Of a stretch of 64,000 bases of DNA, positions 1 to 10,517 are shown one piece after another. The stretch covers positions 1 to 64,000 of the forward strand of contig CAMHQP010000002.1 of NCBI GenBank assembly GCA_946187555.1, in the 5' to 3' direction. A model generated the notes under the pieces. It was not told the DNA's origin. It did not search any database and was given only the letters and a program-made list of their open reading frames with translations. Position numbers and translations under genes: made by a program. The number at the start of each line of letters is the position of its first letter. The stretch's first letter is position 1. The DNA is from an uncultured Bacteroidales bacterium (lineage in GTDB: Bacteria > Bacteroidota > Bacteroidia > Bacteroidales > Paludibacteraceae).

Positions 1-2
1 CA

Positions 3-977
3 TACGCGCCGCTGCAGACACGGTCGTTCTATAAGCAAGCCATATCCGGTTATGAGTCGCTTGATCCTATGCAACTCTACCGACAAGCGGCTGACTGGGC
101 GGAAGCCGTATTGGACGGAACATATGGCACATACGAATTACTGACATACGATCGCCTTTGGACAAGAGCGGCCGCTACGGAATCGGAGTTCCTCTTCTCC
201 ATCGGTACGGTCAGCGGAGATGCTAAATACAAAGTCACGGTGCATTCGTGGTATGAGGGATATGTCATGGCAGACAATAGCGATTTTATCCAATCCGGAC
301 AATGGGTTGGCTGCACACGCCATTGGTACGATCTCTTTGACCATGACGACTATCGTATCACCAAGGGTGTCAAGCATCGCTGGCGCGTTGCCTACCAAAG
401 GGAAGACAACTCCGGCTTCTACTACCCTTATACACCCGAGTATCAGCAGATGGCGGAGGTGGACCACTCCGGTATCTATGCCGATGGAGTCAAATATCGC
501 TACTCCATGTCCGATGAGTGCCTTGCGTTCACAACCAAGTATGCCGATGTGTCCAATCCTGCTACTGACAATGCGGATGCCAACTGGCCATTCCTTCGCC
601 TGGCTGATGTTATACTCATCTACGCAGAAGCACTCAATGAGCTCGACAAACCCGGTGATGCACTCATCCAACTCAATAAGATCCGCGAACGCTCCAATGC
701 CGACCGTGCTTCCATGGGAGGCAGCAAGGCTTTGTCATCCAAAGAACTACGCCGTTCTGCGATCCTTGAAGAACGCGCCAAAGAGTTGGCGTGTGAAGCA
801 GACAGACGATGGGACCTCATTCGCTGGGGTATATACCTCGATGCGATGAATGCCGTCGGACTGGATGACTGCGGCGTGTCCAAGACACGCACTGCGCGTA
901 ATCTCCTATTCCCGATTCCGCAACAGGAATTAAACACCAACGCCGCTATCAATAGCAACAATCCCGGTTGGAACTAA
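3..977 (+). CDS. SusD/RagB-like outer-membrane glycan-binding lipoprotein, C-terminal part (5' truncated by window)
   Basis: Frame open from base 3; SusD C-terminal pattern 'ALNELDKPGDALIQLNKIRERS...RRSAILEERAKELACEADRRWDLIRWG'. Confidence 0.9.
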   Translation, partial: YAPLQTRSFYKQAISGYESLDPMQLYRQAADWAEAVLDGTYGTYELLTYDRLWTRAAATESEFLFSIGTVSGDAKYKVTVHSWYEGYVMADNSDFIQSGQWVGCTRHWYDLFDHDDYRITKGVKHRWRVAYQREDNSGFYYPYTPEYQQMAEVDHSGIYADGVKYRYSMSDECLAFTTKYADVSNPATDNADANWPFLRLADVILIYAEALNELDKPGDALIQLNKIRERSNADRASMGGSKALSSKELRRSAILEERAKELACEADRRWDLIRWGIYLDAMNAVGLDDCGVSKTRTARNLLFPIPQQELNTNAAINSNNPGWN

Positions 978-1014
978 TCTATCTATTATACTAACAATAA
1001 AAAAAACTACTACA

Positions 1015-1923
1015 ATGAAAAAGATTTTTACATTTTTCGCTGCATGTATGGTCTCTGCAGCCCTTTTTGCAACTCAAACAACAGTATGGACAGGTAATGA
1101 ACCCATCTCGTGGAATCCTGAAGTTTATCAAGGAACCCAGTTTGAGACACCTGCTAACACTTTCGCCGGTCTCGCCGCAGGTCATACCATCAAAGTAACC
1201 GTGGTTGCTATGATCGATGAACCCCAGTATGTCATGACCTATAAAGCTGGAACTGGCTGGGACTGGACTGACCTTTCAACTTCCGTAGCTGACGGTGTCA
1301 TGTCCTACACCGTGGAATCCGCACAGATTGCTACGGAGATAGCTGACCGTGGACTCATCTTCCGTGGACAAGGCTATAACATCACGGCTATCGTTGTCGA
1401 TGATAACCAAGGCGACGATCCGGAACCCCAACCGCAACCGGGAGAAGAGTACGACTTCACGGCGGTATGGACAGGTGACAAAGCCATCTCGTGGAATACC
1501 GAGGTCTATGCCGGAGAGCAGTTCGACACCTATACCCAACAACAAGATATGTTCGCCGGTATTGCCAAAGGGGACAGCATCAAAGTCTTCTATGCAGACG
1601 CTGTCGAAGGTGCTGAATTCGCTGCTTCCTACAAAGCCGGTGACGATTGGACATGGACCGATCTTGCTATCACGCAGCACGACGGCTTCTATGCATACCG
1701 TGTAGCAAGCGAAGAAATGGCACAATGGATTGCAGACCGCGGTATTGTGCTCCGTGGACAAGCATACCATGCTATCCGCATCGAAATCGGTAAACCGAAG
1801 AGTTCTACGGGCATTGTAACGGTGAACGGTGAGCGGTTATCGGTTAAAGTTATCTGCAACGGTCAAGTACTGATTCTCCGCGAAGGCAAGACATACAACA
1901 TGTTTGGACAAAAAATTCAATAA
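1015..1923 (+). CDS. Secreted protein with two ~115-aa beta-rich repeats and conserved C-terminal tail
   Basis: Signal peptide; two copies of 'VWTG..ISWN.EVY.G.QF...FAG.A.G..IKV...Y.AG..W.WTDL...IADRG...RGQ'; tail NGQVLILREGKTYNMFGQKIQ. Confidence 0.8.
   Translation: MKKIFTFFAACMVSAALFATQTTVWTGNEPISWNPEVYQGTQFETPANTFAGLAAGHTIKVTVVAMIDEPQYVMTYKAGTGWDWTDLSTSVADGVMSYTVESAQIATEIADRGLIFRGQGYNITAIVVDDNQGDDPEPQPQPGEEYDFTAVWTGDKAISWNTEVYAGEQFDTYTQQQDMFAGIAKGDSIKVFYADAVEGAEFAASYKAGDDWTWTDLAITQHDGFYAYRVASEEMAQWIADRGIVLRGQAYHAIRIEIGKPKSSTGIVTVNGERLSVKVICNGQVLILREGKTYNMFGQKIQ
1821..1848. repeat. Heptamer array GGTGAAC GGTGAGC GGTTATC GGTTAAA (in CDS)
   Basis: Four 7-bp units. Confidence 0.6.
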
Positions 1924-1927
1924 TACT

Positions 1928-3721
1928 ATGAAAAACGTAGTTAATCGTGCCTGTATGGCTAAGAAAAAATTATTTAGTCTTTTCAGCGCAGTGCTGGTCT
2001 CACTGGCATTGCAGGCAGCACAAGTGACCCAAAATGTATGGGGAGGTTCTTTAGAATTGACCAATGACGAATTCCAACCGCATAATGAAACTTTGTTTGC
2101 TGCCGGACAGACATTGCGTCTGACATTTGTGAACAATAGCGGATGGATGCAGGTGTTCCATAAAGATGGTGTGAACGGCTGGAGTTCTACCGACCTCGTT
2201 AGTGGTCTTGACCTCAGTGCAGGTTCTATAGAGGTGGTGCTCAGTTCTACTGCTGCAAGTGAAATACAAAGCTTTGGAGGTTTGTATATCAAAGGCGAAA
2301 ACATAACGCTTAAATCTATTGATCTGATTTATGACAACGGTGTGGCTCCGGAAATGACTCCGACCACAATTTGGACGGGTTCGGTAACTTCGGAACACGA
2401 GGCTATTTCTGCAGAAACCAATATAGATGCATCTAATTTCGCTTCTGCAAAAGTGGGAGATAAGGTTCGTTTTCATTTCTCTAATAATGATGGAGAGGAA
2501 TATTTCCAAATGTGTGCAATTACCAAAGATGGAGATTGGAATACTTCGCATGAATATATGTATTACACCGGGGTAACGGCTCCGACTGCAGATATTACGA
2601 TTGTTGCTGAAGGATTGGAGGACCTAAAGGCTCGTGGTTTGTATTTCCAAGGCAAGCATATTACGATAACAAAAGCAGAATTGCTTCAGCCGACATGGAT
2701 TGCAGAATCTACGTGGACCGGTAGTATTGGTTCTTCCGAAACAGAGGTAAATGCATCTTACTTCTCTTCAGCAGTCGCAGGAAACAAACTCCGTTTCCAT
2801 TTTACGAAGGATATCGAAGATTCTTATTATCAATTGACGGTAGTAGTTAAAGATGGAAGTTGGAATTACCACCATTACATGAACTATGAGGCTGTTGTAG
2901 CCCCCACCCATGATATTGAATTGGAGGCAGGTGATAATTTGGATAATCTGGTTGCTCGTGGATTATATGTAATCGGCACGAATATCACAGTCAATAAGAT
3001 AGAACTCTTACGTGAAAAAGTTTCTTCGGACGATCTGGCAGCCATTGTTGCAGATTCCAATGATCCTACATCTCTATTGTCCGGTTTGAATGGCGAAACA
3101 GTAGACTTCACGCTCAACCGTACCCTCTATTGCGACGGGTATTTCAATACGCTTTGTTTACCGTTCTCGCTCGCTTCATTGGCAGGCACTCCGCTGGAGG
3201 GCGCTACAGTCATGACATTAGTGGATGCTGAAATATCCGGAACGAAAGCAGGCGGAGACATGGCGCTGGATGTAACCATCGACGAAGTATCGGCTATCGA
3301 AGCCGGTAAACCGTATCTGGTTTCCTTCCCCTCGGCAAGCGATATTACGAGCATGACCTTTAAAGGAGTTACTATCACGGCTACTACTCCCCAGACTGTA
3401 AGCACTACCTTATTGGATATGAAAGGTATCTTTGCTCCGCAAAATATGGCGGCCGACACAGACAATCAACTCTTCTTAGGAGATAACAATACGCTCTATT
3501 GGTCAGATGGTACAGAGCCGCTCAAAGGCTTCCGTGCGTACTTCCAAACGAAGAGCCCTATAGCCGGAATTCCGGCACGTTTTGCACGACCGAAAAATAA
3601 TCCTACTGGTACGGAACAAGTTCAGAGCAACAGCAACGTGCAGAAAGTGTTCCGTAACGGACAACTGATTATTATTCGTGACGGAAAACAGTATAACGTA
3701 TCCGGTGCAATCGTCAAATAA
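1928..3721 (+). CDS. Secreted protein with three repeats of the same beta-rich module plus C-terminal tail
   Basis: Repeats 'TTIWTGS...RFHFS...ARGLYFQGKHITITKAELL' and 'ESTWTGS...RFHFT...ARGLYVIGTNITVNKIELL'; tail RNGQLIIIRDGKQYNVSGAIVK; start taken at ATG 1928 rather than 1904. Confidence 0.8.
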   Translation: MKNVVNRACMAKKKLFSLFSAVLVSLALQAAQVTQNVWGGSLELTNDEFQPHNETLFAAGQTLRLTFVNNSGWMQVFHKDGVNGWSSTDLVSGLDLSAGSIEVVLSSTAASEIQSFGGLYIKGENITLKSIDLIYDNGVAPEMTPTTIWTGSVTSEHEAISAETNIDASNFASAKVGDKVRFHFSNNDGEEYFQMCAITKDGDWNTSHEYMYYTGVTAPTADITIVAEGLEDLKARGLYFQGKHITITKAELLQPTWIAESTWTGSIGSSETEVNASYFSSAVAGNKLRFHFTKDIEDSYYQLTVVVKDGSWNYHHYMNYEAVVAPTHDIELEAGDNLDNLVARGLYVIGTNITVNKIELLREKVSSDDLAAIVADSNDPTSLLSGLNGETVDFTLNRTLYCDGYFNTLCLPFSLASLAGTPLEGATVMTLVDAEISGTKAGGDMALDVTIDEVSAIEAGKPYLVSFPSASDITSMTFKGVTITATTPQTVSTTLLDMKGIFAPQNMAADTDNQLFLGDNNTLYWSDGTEPLKGFRAYFQTKSPIAGIPARFARPKNNPTGTEQVQSNSNVQKVFRNGQLIIIRDGKQYNVSGAIVK

Positions 3722-3747
3722 GTATCCACCTCATAAACAGTTATCTT

Positions 3748-3876
3748 ATGAAAAGAACATATATTCGTCCGCAGGTTGATGCACTCTCATATGCTCCTGC
3801 ATGCACATTGTGCGCCAGTGGTGACCGTCATCATTTCGGTACAGGTGGTATGGGCAATCCCGGTGGTGGACGTTAA
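3748..3876 (+). CDS. 42-aa peptide MKRTYIRPQVDALSYAPACTLCASGDRHHFGTGGMGNPGGGR
   Basis: Complete small ORF between the module protein and GH36, too short for the ORF track; MKx-YIxP N-terminus and Gly-rich C-terminus. Confidence 0.55.
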   Translation: MKRTYIRPQVDALSYAPACTLCASGDRHHFGTGGMGNPGGGR

Positions 3877-3888
3877 ATAGTGATTTCT

Positions 3889-5985
3889 ATGAAACGAACA
3901 GGTTTATTCTTCCTTGCCATGTGTGCCTGCCTGATGGTGGGTACACCGGTGCGGGCTATAGACATGTTGCCTACCTTCGGTGACATCGACCATATCCATC
4001 TGCCTGCCCTCATTGTGCAGCATGCGGATGGCGACCAAAGTTTGCAACTTAGGGCGCAGGATACCACTTATGTGGACAATGCCCAATACAAGGAAACGGT
4101 CATCGCTACCAAGGATTTGGTGCAACCCTTCTATGTTACCATCCATGTGCGTCAATGGAAAGCCGTACCTATCACCGAGACCTGGTACGAGATCTCGCAC
4201 GCCGAGAAGAAGCCTGTTCGTCTCCAACGTTTCGACAGCGGTTACCTGCCGCTGGAGAACGGTGACCTGTACCTCGTGCACCTGCATGGAAACTGGGCAG
4301 GCGAAGCTGTACCGACCGTCGAACGTCTCACGCGTGGTATCAAAACCATCCGTAACTCTGACGGCGCACGTAATGCCCACCTTGATGCACCCGAAGTGAT
4401 GATCTCGCTCGATGGTCAACCGCAAGAGAACAGCGGGCGTGTACTCGGTGCTGCCCTCTGTTGGAGTGGTAACTTCGAGATACGGGTGGCTGCTACCGAC
4501 GAGAAAGGATTCCATTTCTATGCCGGTATCGATCCCATGGCATCGGAATATATCCTATCTCCCAAAGAGGTCTTCACCACACCACATCTCGCTTATACCT
4601 GTTCGAACGAAGGAATGGGCGGTGTCTCCCGTGCGTTCCATCGTTGGGCACGCACTTGCGGCATGCTCCATAATGGCAATGCCACGCGTTCTATCCTCCT
4701 TAATTCTTGGGAAGGTATCTATTTCGATATCACCGAAGAACGTATCCTCGCTATGATGAACGATATCGCAGCCTTTGGTGGTGAACTGTTCGTCATGGAT
4801 GACGGGTGGTTTGGGGGTAAGTACCAACGCAACTCCGACGATGCTGCCCTCGGGGACTGGGTAGTGGACACTCGCAAACTTCCGAACGGTCTGGATGCAC
4901 TCACTGCTGCGGCTAAAGATCGCCATATCCAATTTGGTATATGGATCGAACCCGAAGCGGTCAATACCCGCTCCGAACTGTTCGAAAAGCATCCCGAATG
5001 GGCACTTCAAGAACGAAATCGTGAACTTAAACTCGGGCGAGGTGGCACCCAACTCGTGCTCGATATGACTAATCCCAAGGTACAGGACTTCGTCTTCAAC
5101 CTTGTCGATGACCTCCTAACCAAACATCCCGAGATAGCCTATATCAAATGGGATGCCAACGCCTCTATCCAGAACTGCGGATCTACTTATTTACCACGCG
5201 ACAAACAGTCAAACCTCTATATCGACTATCACCTGGGTTTGGTCAAGACCCTCGAACGGATTCGTGCCAAATATCCGAATGTGGTCATCCAGAACTGCGC
5301 ATCGGGTGGGGGACGCGCGAACTATGGACTGATGCCCTATTTCGATGAGTTCTGGGTAAGTGACAACAACGATGCCCTGCAGCGTGTCTATATCCAATGG
5401 GGCACGTCTTATTTCTTCCCCTCTAACGCGATGGCGCAGCATATCGGTGGCTCGCCCTATCTCATGACCGGTCGTACGACGCCGATCAAGTTCCGTTGTG
5501 ATGTCGCCATGTCCGGTCGACTCGGTATGGAACTCCAACCCGCGCACATGACCGAAACGGAACGGGCGCAGTGTACTACGGCCTTTCAGGATTACAAAGA
5601 ACTGCGCGAACTGATCCAACTCGGAAACCTCTACCGTCTTGTATCGCCGTATAATGACCAATATCCAATGTCCAATGTCAAATTGCCGGAAACGCAAAGC
5701 GTTGCGGCATTGATGTATGTATCCGACACCAAAGATCATGCAGTGCTTTTTGCATACGGTCTCTCGTCCTTCATGAAGCAGGCTTCCCGTCGTATCCGTC
5801 TGGCCGGACTCGATCCGGAGCGCACTTATACGCTCACGGAACGCAATGTTCGTCATGGGGAACAACCCTGTGCTCTAGACGGGAAGTCTTTCACCGGTGC
5901 ACACCTCATGTCTGTCGGTCTCGACATCCCCTTGAGCACCGAATATGCTATCGATTATCCTTCACGAATCTTTGAGTTGAAATGA
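3889..5985 (+). CDS. Alpha-galactosidase, GH36 family, secreted
   Basis: 'ELFVMDDGWFGGKYQRNSDDAALGDWVVDTRKLPNGLDAL...FGIWIEPEAVNTRSELFEKHPEW', 'YIKWDAN'; signal peptide. Confidence 0.93.
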   Translation: MKRTGLFFLAMCACLMVGTPVRAIDMLPTFGDIDHIHLPALIVQHADGDQSLQLRAQDTTYVDNAQYKETVIATKDLVQPFYVTIHVRQWKAVPITETWYEISHAEKKPVRLQRFDSGYLPLENGDLYLVHLHGNWAGEAVPTVERLTRGIKTIRNSDGARNAHLDAPEVMISLDGQPQENSGRVLGAALCWSGNFEIRVAATDEKGFHFYAGIDPMASEYILSPKEVFTTPHLAYTCSNEGMGGVSRAFHRWARTCGMLHNGNATRSILLNSWEGIYFDITEERILAMMNDIAAFGGELFVMDDGWFGGKYQRNSDDAALGDWVVDTRKLPNGLDALTAAAKDRHIQFGIWIEPEAVNTRSELFEKHPEWALQERNRELKLGRGGTQLVLDMTNPKVQDFVFNLVDDLLTKHPEIAYIKWDANASIQNCGSTYLPRDKQSNLYIDYHLGLVKTLERIRAKYPNVVIQNCASGGGRANYGLMPYFDEFWVSDNNDALQRVYIQWGTSYFFPSNAMAQHIGGSPYLMTGRTTPIKFRCDVAMSGRLGMELQPAHMTETERAQCTTAFQDYKELRELIQLGNLYRLVSPYNDQYPMSNVKLPETQSVAALMYVSDTKDHAVLFAYGLSSFMKQASRRIRLAGLDPERTYTLTERNVRHGEQPCALDGKSFTGAHLMSVGLDIPLSTEYAIDYPSRIFELK
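5658..5685. repeat. Heptamer array CCAATAT CCAATGT CCAATGT CAAATTG (in GH36)
   Basis: Four 7-bp units. Confidence 0.7.
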
Positions 5986-8237
5986 GAAAAGGAATCTTTT
6001 TAGGATGCATGGTTTTGGCTTTATGGGCTTGTACAAATCATAAATCTGAAATCATAAATCAAAAATCGCAGTTGATGCAGCGTCTTCAGGACTTGCAGCA
6101 ACAAGGCACCATGTTCGGTCACCAGGATGACCCCATGTATGGCGTTCACTGGCAATACGAAGCCGGACGAAGTGACGTACTGGAGTCCTGCGGCGATTAC
6201 CCTGCCGTCATGGGTTTTGACCTCGGCGGCATCGAGATGGGAGACACCAAAAACCTCGACAGCGTACCCTTTGACTGCATCCGTGAAGAGATCCGTGCCC
6301 ACCACCGCCGTGGTGGAATCATCACCGTCAGTTGGCACCCGCGTAACCCCGTAACCGATGGTACGGCGTGGGATGCTACCGACGGAGTCGTCACCGCTAT
6401 CTTGGCTGATGGTCCGACCCATGATCTGTTCCTCAATTGGCTCGAGCGCGTACGTACGTTCCTTATCACTCTTACCGATGATAATGGCAACGCTATCCCC
6501 CTCATCTTCCGTCCGTGGCATGAGAACAACGGTTCGTGGTTCTGGTGGGGTGACCGCCATTGTACACCCGAAGAGTTCAAAGCCCTCTGGAACTTGACGC
6601 AGGACTATCTGAAGGCAGATAATATCTTATGGTCATATTCTCCGAATCTTCAAGGTGGATTCACCGATGAATTGTTTGTACCTCGTTATCCGGGTGATGA
6701 CCGTGTGGATATGATTGGGCTCGATGCCTACCAATGGGGCACGGAAGAAGACTACGTCAACCAAGCCGGTGCGGACCTTGATTACCTCTGTGCCTTCGGT
6801 GCAGCGCATAACAAACTCGTAGCCCTCACCGAATGTGGTTGGCGGTCCATGCCGGATCCGACATGGTGGGGACGTGTGTTACTGCCGGTTATCAAGAGTC
6901 ATCCGCTCTCCTATGTCCTTATCTGGCGGAACAGCGATCTCAAGGAACATTTCGGACCCGTGCCGAACACGCCGAACGGAGACGAGTTCATGACTCTCTA
7001 TAACGACTCTTCCGTTCTTTTCCTGAACGACATTGCGCCCTCGTCTTTCGTCCGTCAGCAAGCAGGACAATTCTGGCTGAACGGTCATCCCTATCGGTAT
7101 ATCGGAACGAACTTTTGGTATGGTGCTATCCTTGCTTCCAAGGGACAAGGCGGCAACCGCAAACGGCTCATTGCCGAATTGGACAGCCTACACGCCTTGG
7201 GGTTGGATAACCTTCGTATTCTGGTGGGTAGTGACGGCGAACGCGGAGTGAAAACGAAGGTGGAACCCACGCTTCAGATAGCCCCCGGTGTCTATAACGA
7301 TACCATCCTCGACGGACTCGATTACCTCCTTCCCGAGATGGCGAAGCGTGACATGAAAGCCGTGCTCTATCTCAATAACTCCTGGGAGTGGTCCGGTGGT
7401 TACGGTTTCTACCTCGAACATGCCGGTTATGGTGTGGCTCCCCGACCCGAAGAAGCCGGCTACCAAGCCTTCATGAACCATGTGGCGCAGTTCGCCGACG
7501 CACCCGAGGCACAGGCCCTCTTCTACGACTATGTCCGTTTCATTGTCTCCCGCACCAACCGTTACACCCAACAAGCCTATACCGCCGACCCCACCATCAT
7601 GGCTTGGCAGATAGGGAACGAACCCCGTGCGTTCGGTGAGGCACAGAAAGTTGGTTTTGCCAACTGGCTTGCCCGAACATCCGCACTCATCCGTTCGCTC
7701 GATCGAAACCATCTCATCTCCATCGGTTCCGAAGGAATATGGGGATGCGAGATGGACGAGACACTATACCGTACTATCTGTGCGGATCCCAACATCGACT
7801 ACCTTAACGCCCATATCTGGCCTTACAACTGGTCTTGGGTACATGCCGATCGTCTGCCGGAGGACATCCCTGCAGCCATCGCGAATACAACCGATTACCT
7901 CAAACCACACGTAGCTATCGCACGTGACCTGCGCAAACCGCTCGTTATCGAGGAGTTCGGTTTTCCGCGGGATAACATGTCCTATACCGCCGGTTCTCCT
8001 ACCGTCGGACGCGATGCGTACTATGCCCATATCTTCTCCCTCGTTGTCAACGAACCTCTTATCGCCGGAGCGAACTTCTGGGCTTGGGGCGGGTATGCTC
8101 AACCGCAACACCCGCAATGGCAAGTAGGAGACGACTACACCGGTGACCCCGCCCAAGAGCCGCAAGGACTCAACTCCGTCTTTATCACAGATACAACCAC
8201 TCTGACACTGATCCGTCAATGCGTAAATTCATTGTAA
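5982..8237 (+). CDS. Bimodular lipoprotein: GH26 beta-mannanase fused to GH5 (GH5_7-like) mannanase
   Basis: Lipobox LWAC; GH26 'FRPWHENNGSWFWWG' and 'LTECGWR'; GH5 'WQIGNEPRAFG' and 'LVIEEFGFPRD'; 4-bp overlap with the GH36 gene. Confidence 0.92.
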   Translation: MRKGIFLGCMVLALWACTNHKSEIINQKSQLMQRLQDLQQQGTMFGHQDDPMYGVHWQYEAGRSDVLESCGDYPAVMGFDLGGIEMGDTKNLDSVPFDCIREEIRAHHRRGGIITVSWHPRNPVTDGTAWDATDGVVTAILADGPTHDLFLNWLERVRTFLITLTDDNGNAIPLIFRPWHENNGSWFWWGDRHCTPEEFKALWNLTQDYLKADNILWSYSPNLQGGFTDELFVPRYPGDDRVDMIGLDAYQWGTEEDYVNQAGADLDYLCAFGAAHNKLVALTECGWRSMPDPTWWGRVLLPVIKSHPLSYVLIWRNSDLKEHFGPVPNTPNGDEFMTLYNDSSVLFLNDIAPSSFVRQQAGQFWLNGHPYRYIGTNFWYGAILASKGQGGNRKRLIAELDSLHALGLDNLRILVGSDGERGVKTKVEPTLQIAPGVYNDTILDGLDYLLPEMAKRDMKAVLYLNNSWEWSGGYGFYLEHAGYGVAPRPEEAGYQAFMNHVAQFADAPEAQALFYDYVRFIVSRTNRYTQQAYTADPTIMAWQIGNEPRAFGEAQKVGFANWLARTSALIRSLDRNHLISIGSEGIWGCEMDETLYRTICADPNIDYLNAHIWPYNWSWVHADRLPEDIPAAIANTTDYLKPHVAIARDLRKPLVIEEFGFPRDNMSYTAGSPTVGRDAYYAHIFSLVVNEPLIAGANFWAWGGYAQPQHPQWQVGDDYTGDPAQEPQGLNSVFITDTTTLTLIRQCVNSL
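6035..6068. repeat. Heptamer array AAATCAT AAATCTG AAATCAT AAATCAA AAATCG (in GH26-GH5, after the lipobox)
   Basis: Five units. Confidence 0.75.
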
Positions 8238-10510
8238 TATTATTTTGTAGTTCCATTATTCCCATGCAGGCACAGTTGCTCAATACGGAAAATATAGAGA
8301 CCATTCTCTCTGCTATGACCTTGGAGGAAAAAGCCCAACTGCTTGTTGGCGGCGGCAACGACGGCTTTGCCGGAAGCGGTGCTATGATGGGCAATCAGAA
8401 AAAACTGGTAGCCGGTGCCGCCGGCATCACGGTAGAGATACCACGTCTCGGTATCCCGTCTGTTGTACTGACCGACGGACCGGCGGGCGTACATATCGAC
8501 CCCACACGGGAGGGAACCGAAGAGACTTTCTACGCTACTGGTTTCCCTATCGGCACTGCGCTCGCCTCTACCTGGAACACCGAACTGGTAGAACAAGTGG
8601 GACAGGCTATCGGAAACGAGACGCGCGAATACGGTTGCGATATTATTCTCGGTCCGGGAATGAACCTGCACCGCAATCCTCTTTGCGGACGCAATTTCGA
8701 ATACTACTCCGAAGACCCGCTGCTCTCCGGCAAGATAGCAGCAGCTATGGTACGCGGGATACAGAGCCAGGGGGTAGGCGCCTGCCCGAAACATTTTGCC
8801 GTCAATTCCCAGGAGTCGGACCGCACCAAGGTGGACGAACGCCTCTCCGTGCAAGCGCTGCGCGAACTCTATCTGCGTGGGTTTGAGATCATGGTGCGGG
8901 AGTCGCAACCCTGGTCTGTCATGTCGTCCTACAACCGGATCAACGGCGAGTTTACCCAGCAGAGCTATGCGCTGCTCACTACCATCCTTCGCCGGGAATG
9001 GGGATTTGACGGGGTGGTGCTGACCGACTGGACCGGAGTACGGAATACCGCTATGCAGGTCTCAGCCGGCAACGACCTCATGATGCCCGGCTATCCACGG
9101 CAGGTCGAAGATATTATCGCTGCCGTCCGCAACGGCACCCTGCCTATTGCGGATGTGGACACCTGTGTGCGGAGAATGTTACAACTGATTGTCCGTACTC
9201 CGAGGTGTAAGAAATATCCCTATTCCAATCACCCGGATCTTGCCGCGCACGCCGCTGTTACACGGCAGAATGCTGCAGAAGGAATGGTGTTGCTCAAAAA
9301 CGACGGAGACACCCTTCCGCTCCGGCCGGAGATACGTACCATAGCTCTCTTCGGGGTGAATAGTTATGATTTCTTCTCCGGCGGTCTCGGCTCCGGCTGC
9401 GTCCATACGCCTTATGTGGTGGATTTGCTCACTGGGCTGACCGATGCCGGTATAGCTGCTACGCCGGCTTTGACCGCACTCTATCAGGCATATATCCCCT
9501 TTGCTACCCTCAAACTGCGGGCGGACAAAGATCCGCTGATGTGGTTCTTGGATCAAGGGCAACCCAAACTGCCGGAGATGGAGGTGTCCGAACAGATGAT
9601 CAACAGCGAGGTGCAGCACGCCGATGCCGCAATCATCACACTCGGCAGACAAGCCGGCGAAGGACTCGATCGTACAATAGAGGACGATTTTAATCTTACC
9701 GCGGAGGAACACAGGCTCCTTTCGCGCGTCAGCGAGGTCTTCCGGCGTGAACGCAAACCCGTTATTGTGGTTGTCAACTCCGGCTCGGTCATCGAGACTG
9801 CATCGTGGCAGGCATACGCGGATGCTATCCTGGTGGCATGGCAGCCTGGTGAAGAAGGAGGCAACAGCGTCGCAGATATTCTTACCGGAAAAATCAGCCC
9901 GTCCGGCAAACTGACAATGACCTGGCCCGTAGCGTGCTCGGACCACCCGTCCACACGCAATTTCCCCAAACCGATGTCGCTCTATGACTACAAGGAGCGG
10001 GAGAACTGGGGAACGCCTATCGAGTTTGTGCATTATACCGACCATGCCGAGGGAATGGATGTCGGTTACCGCTATTTCAATACATGCAAACGTCCCGTTG
10101 CCTATCCATTCGGCTTCGGACTGAGTTATACCACCTTCGAATACAGCCGTCCGTCTGCTAAGAGGCAGGGCGACGAAGTGCTCCTCTCTGTTACCATCCG
10201 CAATACCGGTGCAAGAAGCGGCAAAGAGGTGGTGCAGGTCTATATGCAATCCGGCTATTCTCCGCTCGTGGCGTTCGCTAAAACACGTGATTTGCAACCG
10301 GGAGAAAACGAGACACTCACCATGCGTGTTCCGCTGCGTTACCTTGCATCTTTGGATGAGGCAAACAGTCAGTGGCTACTGCCGTCCGGCGAATATACGT
10401 TCGCTTTTGCCGCCTCGTCAAGAGACATACGGCAAACAGCGAAAACGAAACTGCCTGCATTCACCGAACCGGTCCATGCTGTGCTATTACCCAATCAAAC
10501 CAACAAATAA
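8219..10510 (+). CDS. Glycoside hydrolase family 3 (beta-glucosidase-like)
   Basis: 'MTLEEKAQLLVGG', 'GPGMNLHRNPLCGRNFEYYSEDP', 'VVLTDWTGV', 'ACPKHFAVNSQESDR'. Confidence 0.93.
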   Translation: MRKFIVILFCSSIIPMQAQLLNTENIETILSAMTLEEKAQLLVGGGNDGFAGSGAMMGNQKKLVAGAAGITVEIPRLGIPSVVLTDGPAGVHIDPTREGTEETFYATGFPIGTALASTWNTELVEQVGQAIGNETREYGCDIILGPGMNLHRNPLCGRNFEYYSEDPLLSGKIAAAMVRGIQSQGVGACPKHFAVNSQESDRTKVDERLSVQALRELYLRGFEIMVRESQPWSVMSSYNRINGEFTQQSYALLTTILRREWGFDGVVLTDWTGVRNTAMQVSAGNDLMMPGYPRQVEDIIAAVRNGTLPIADVDTCVRRMLQLIVRTPRCKKYPYSNHPDLAAHAAVTRQNAAEGMVLLKNDGDTLPLRPEIRTIALFGVNSYDFFSGGLGSGCVHTPYVVDLLTGLTDAGIAATPALTALYQAYIPFATLKLRADKDPLMWFLDQGQPKLPEMEVSEQMINSEVQHADAAIITLGRQAGEGLDRTIEDDFNLTAEEHRLLSRVSEVFRRERKPVIVVVNSGSVIETASWQAYADAILVAWQPGEEGGNSVADILTGKISPSGKLTMTWPVACSDHPSTRNFPKPMSLYDYKERENWGTPIEFVHYTDHAEGMDVGYRYFNTCKRPVAYPFGFGLSYTTFEYSRPSAKRQGDEVLLSVTIRNTGARSGKEVVQVYMQSGYSPLVAFAKTRDLQPGENETLTMRVPLRYLASLDEANSQWLLPSGEYTFAFAASSRDIRQTAKTKLPAFTEPVHAVLLPNQTNK

Positions 10511-10517
10511 TTCTAAT

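Noticed and set aside
10209-10517. N-terminal extension of the esterase ORF
   Set aside because: Overlaps the GH3 3' end; a proper signal peptide starts at ATG 10518.
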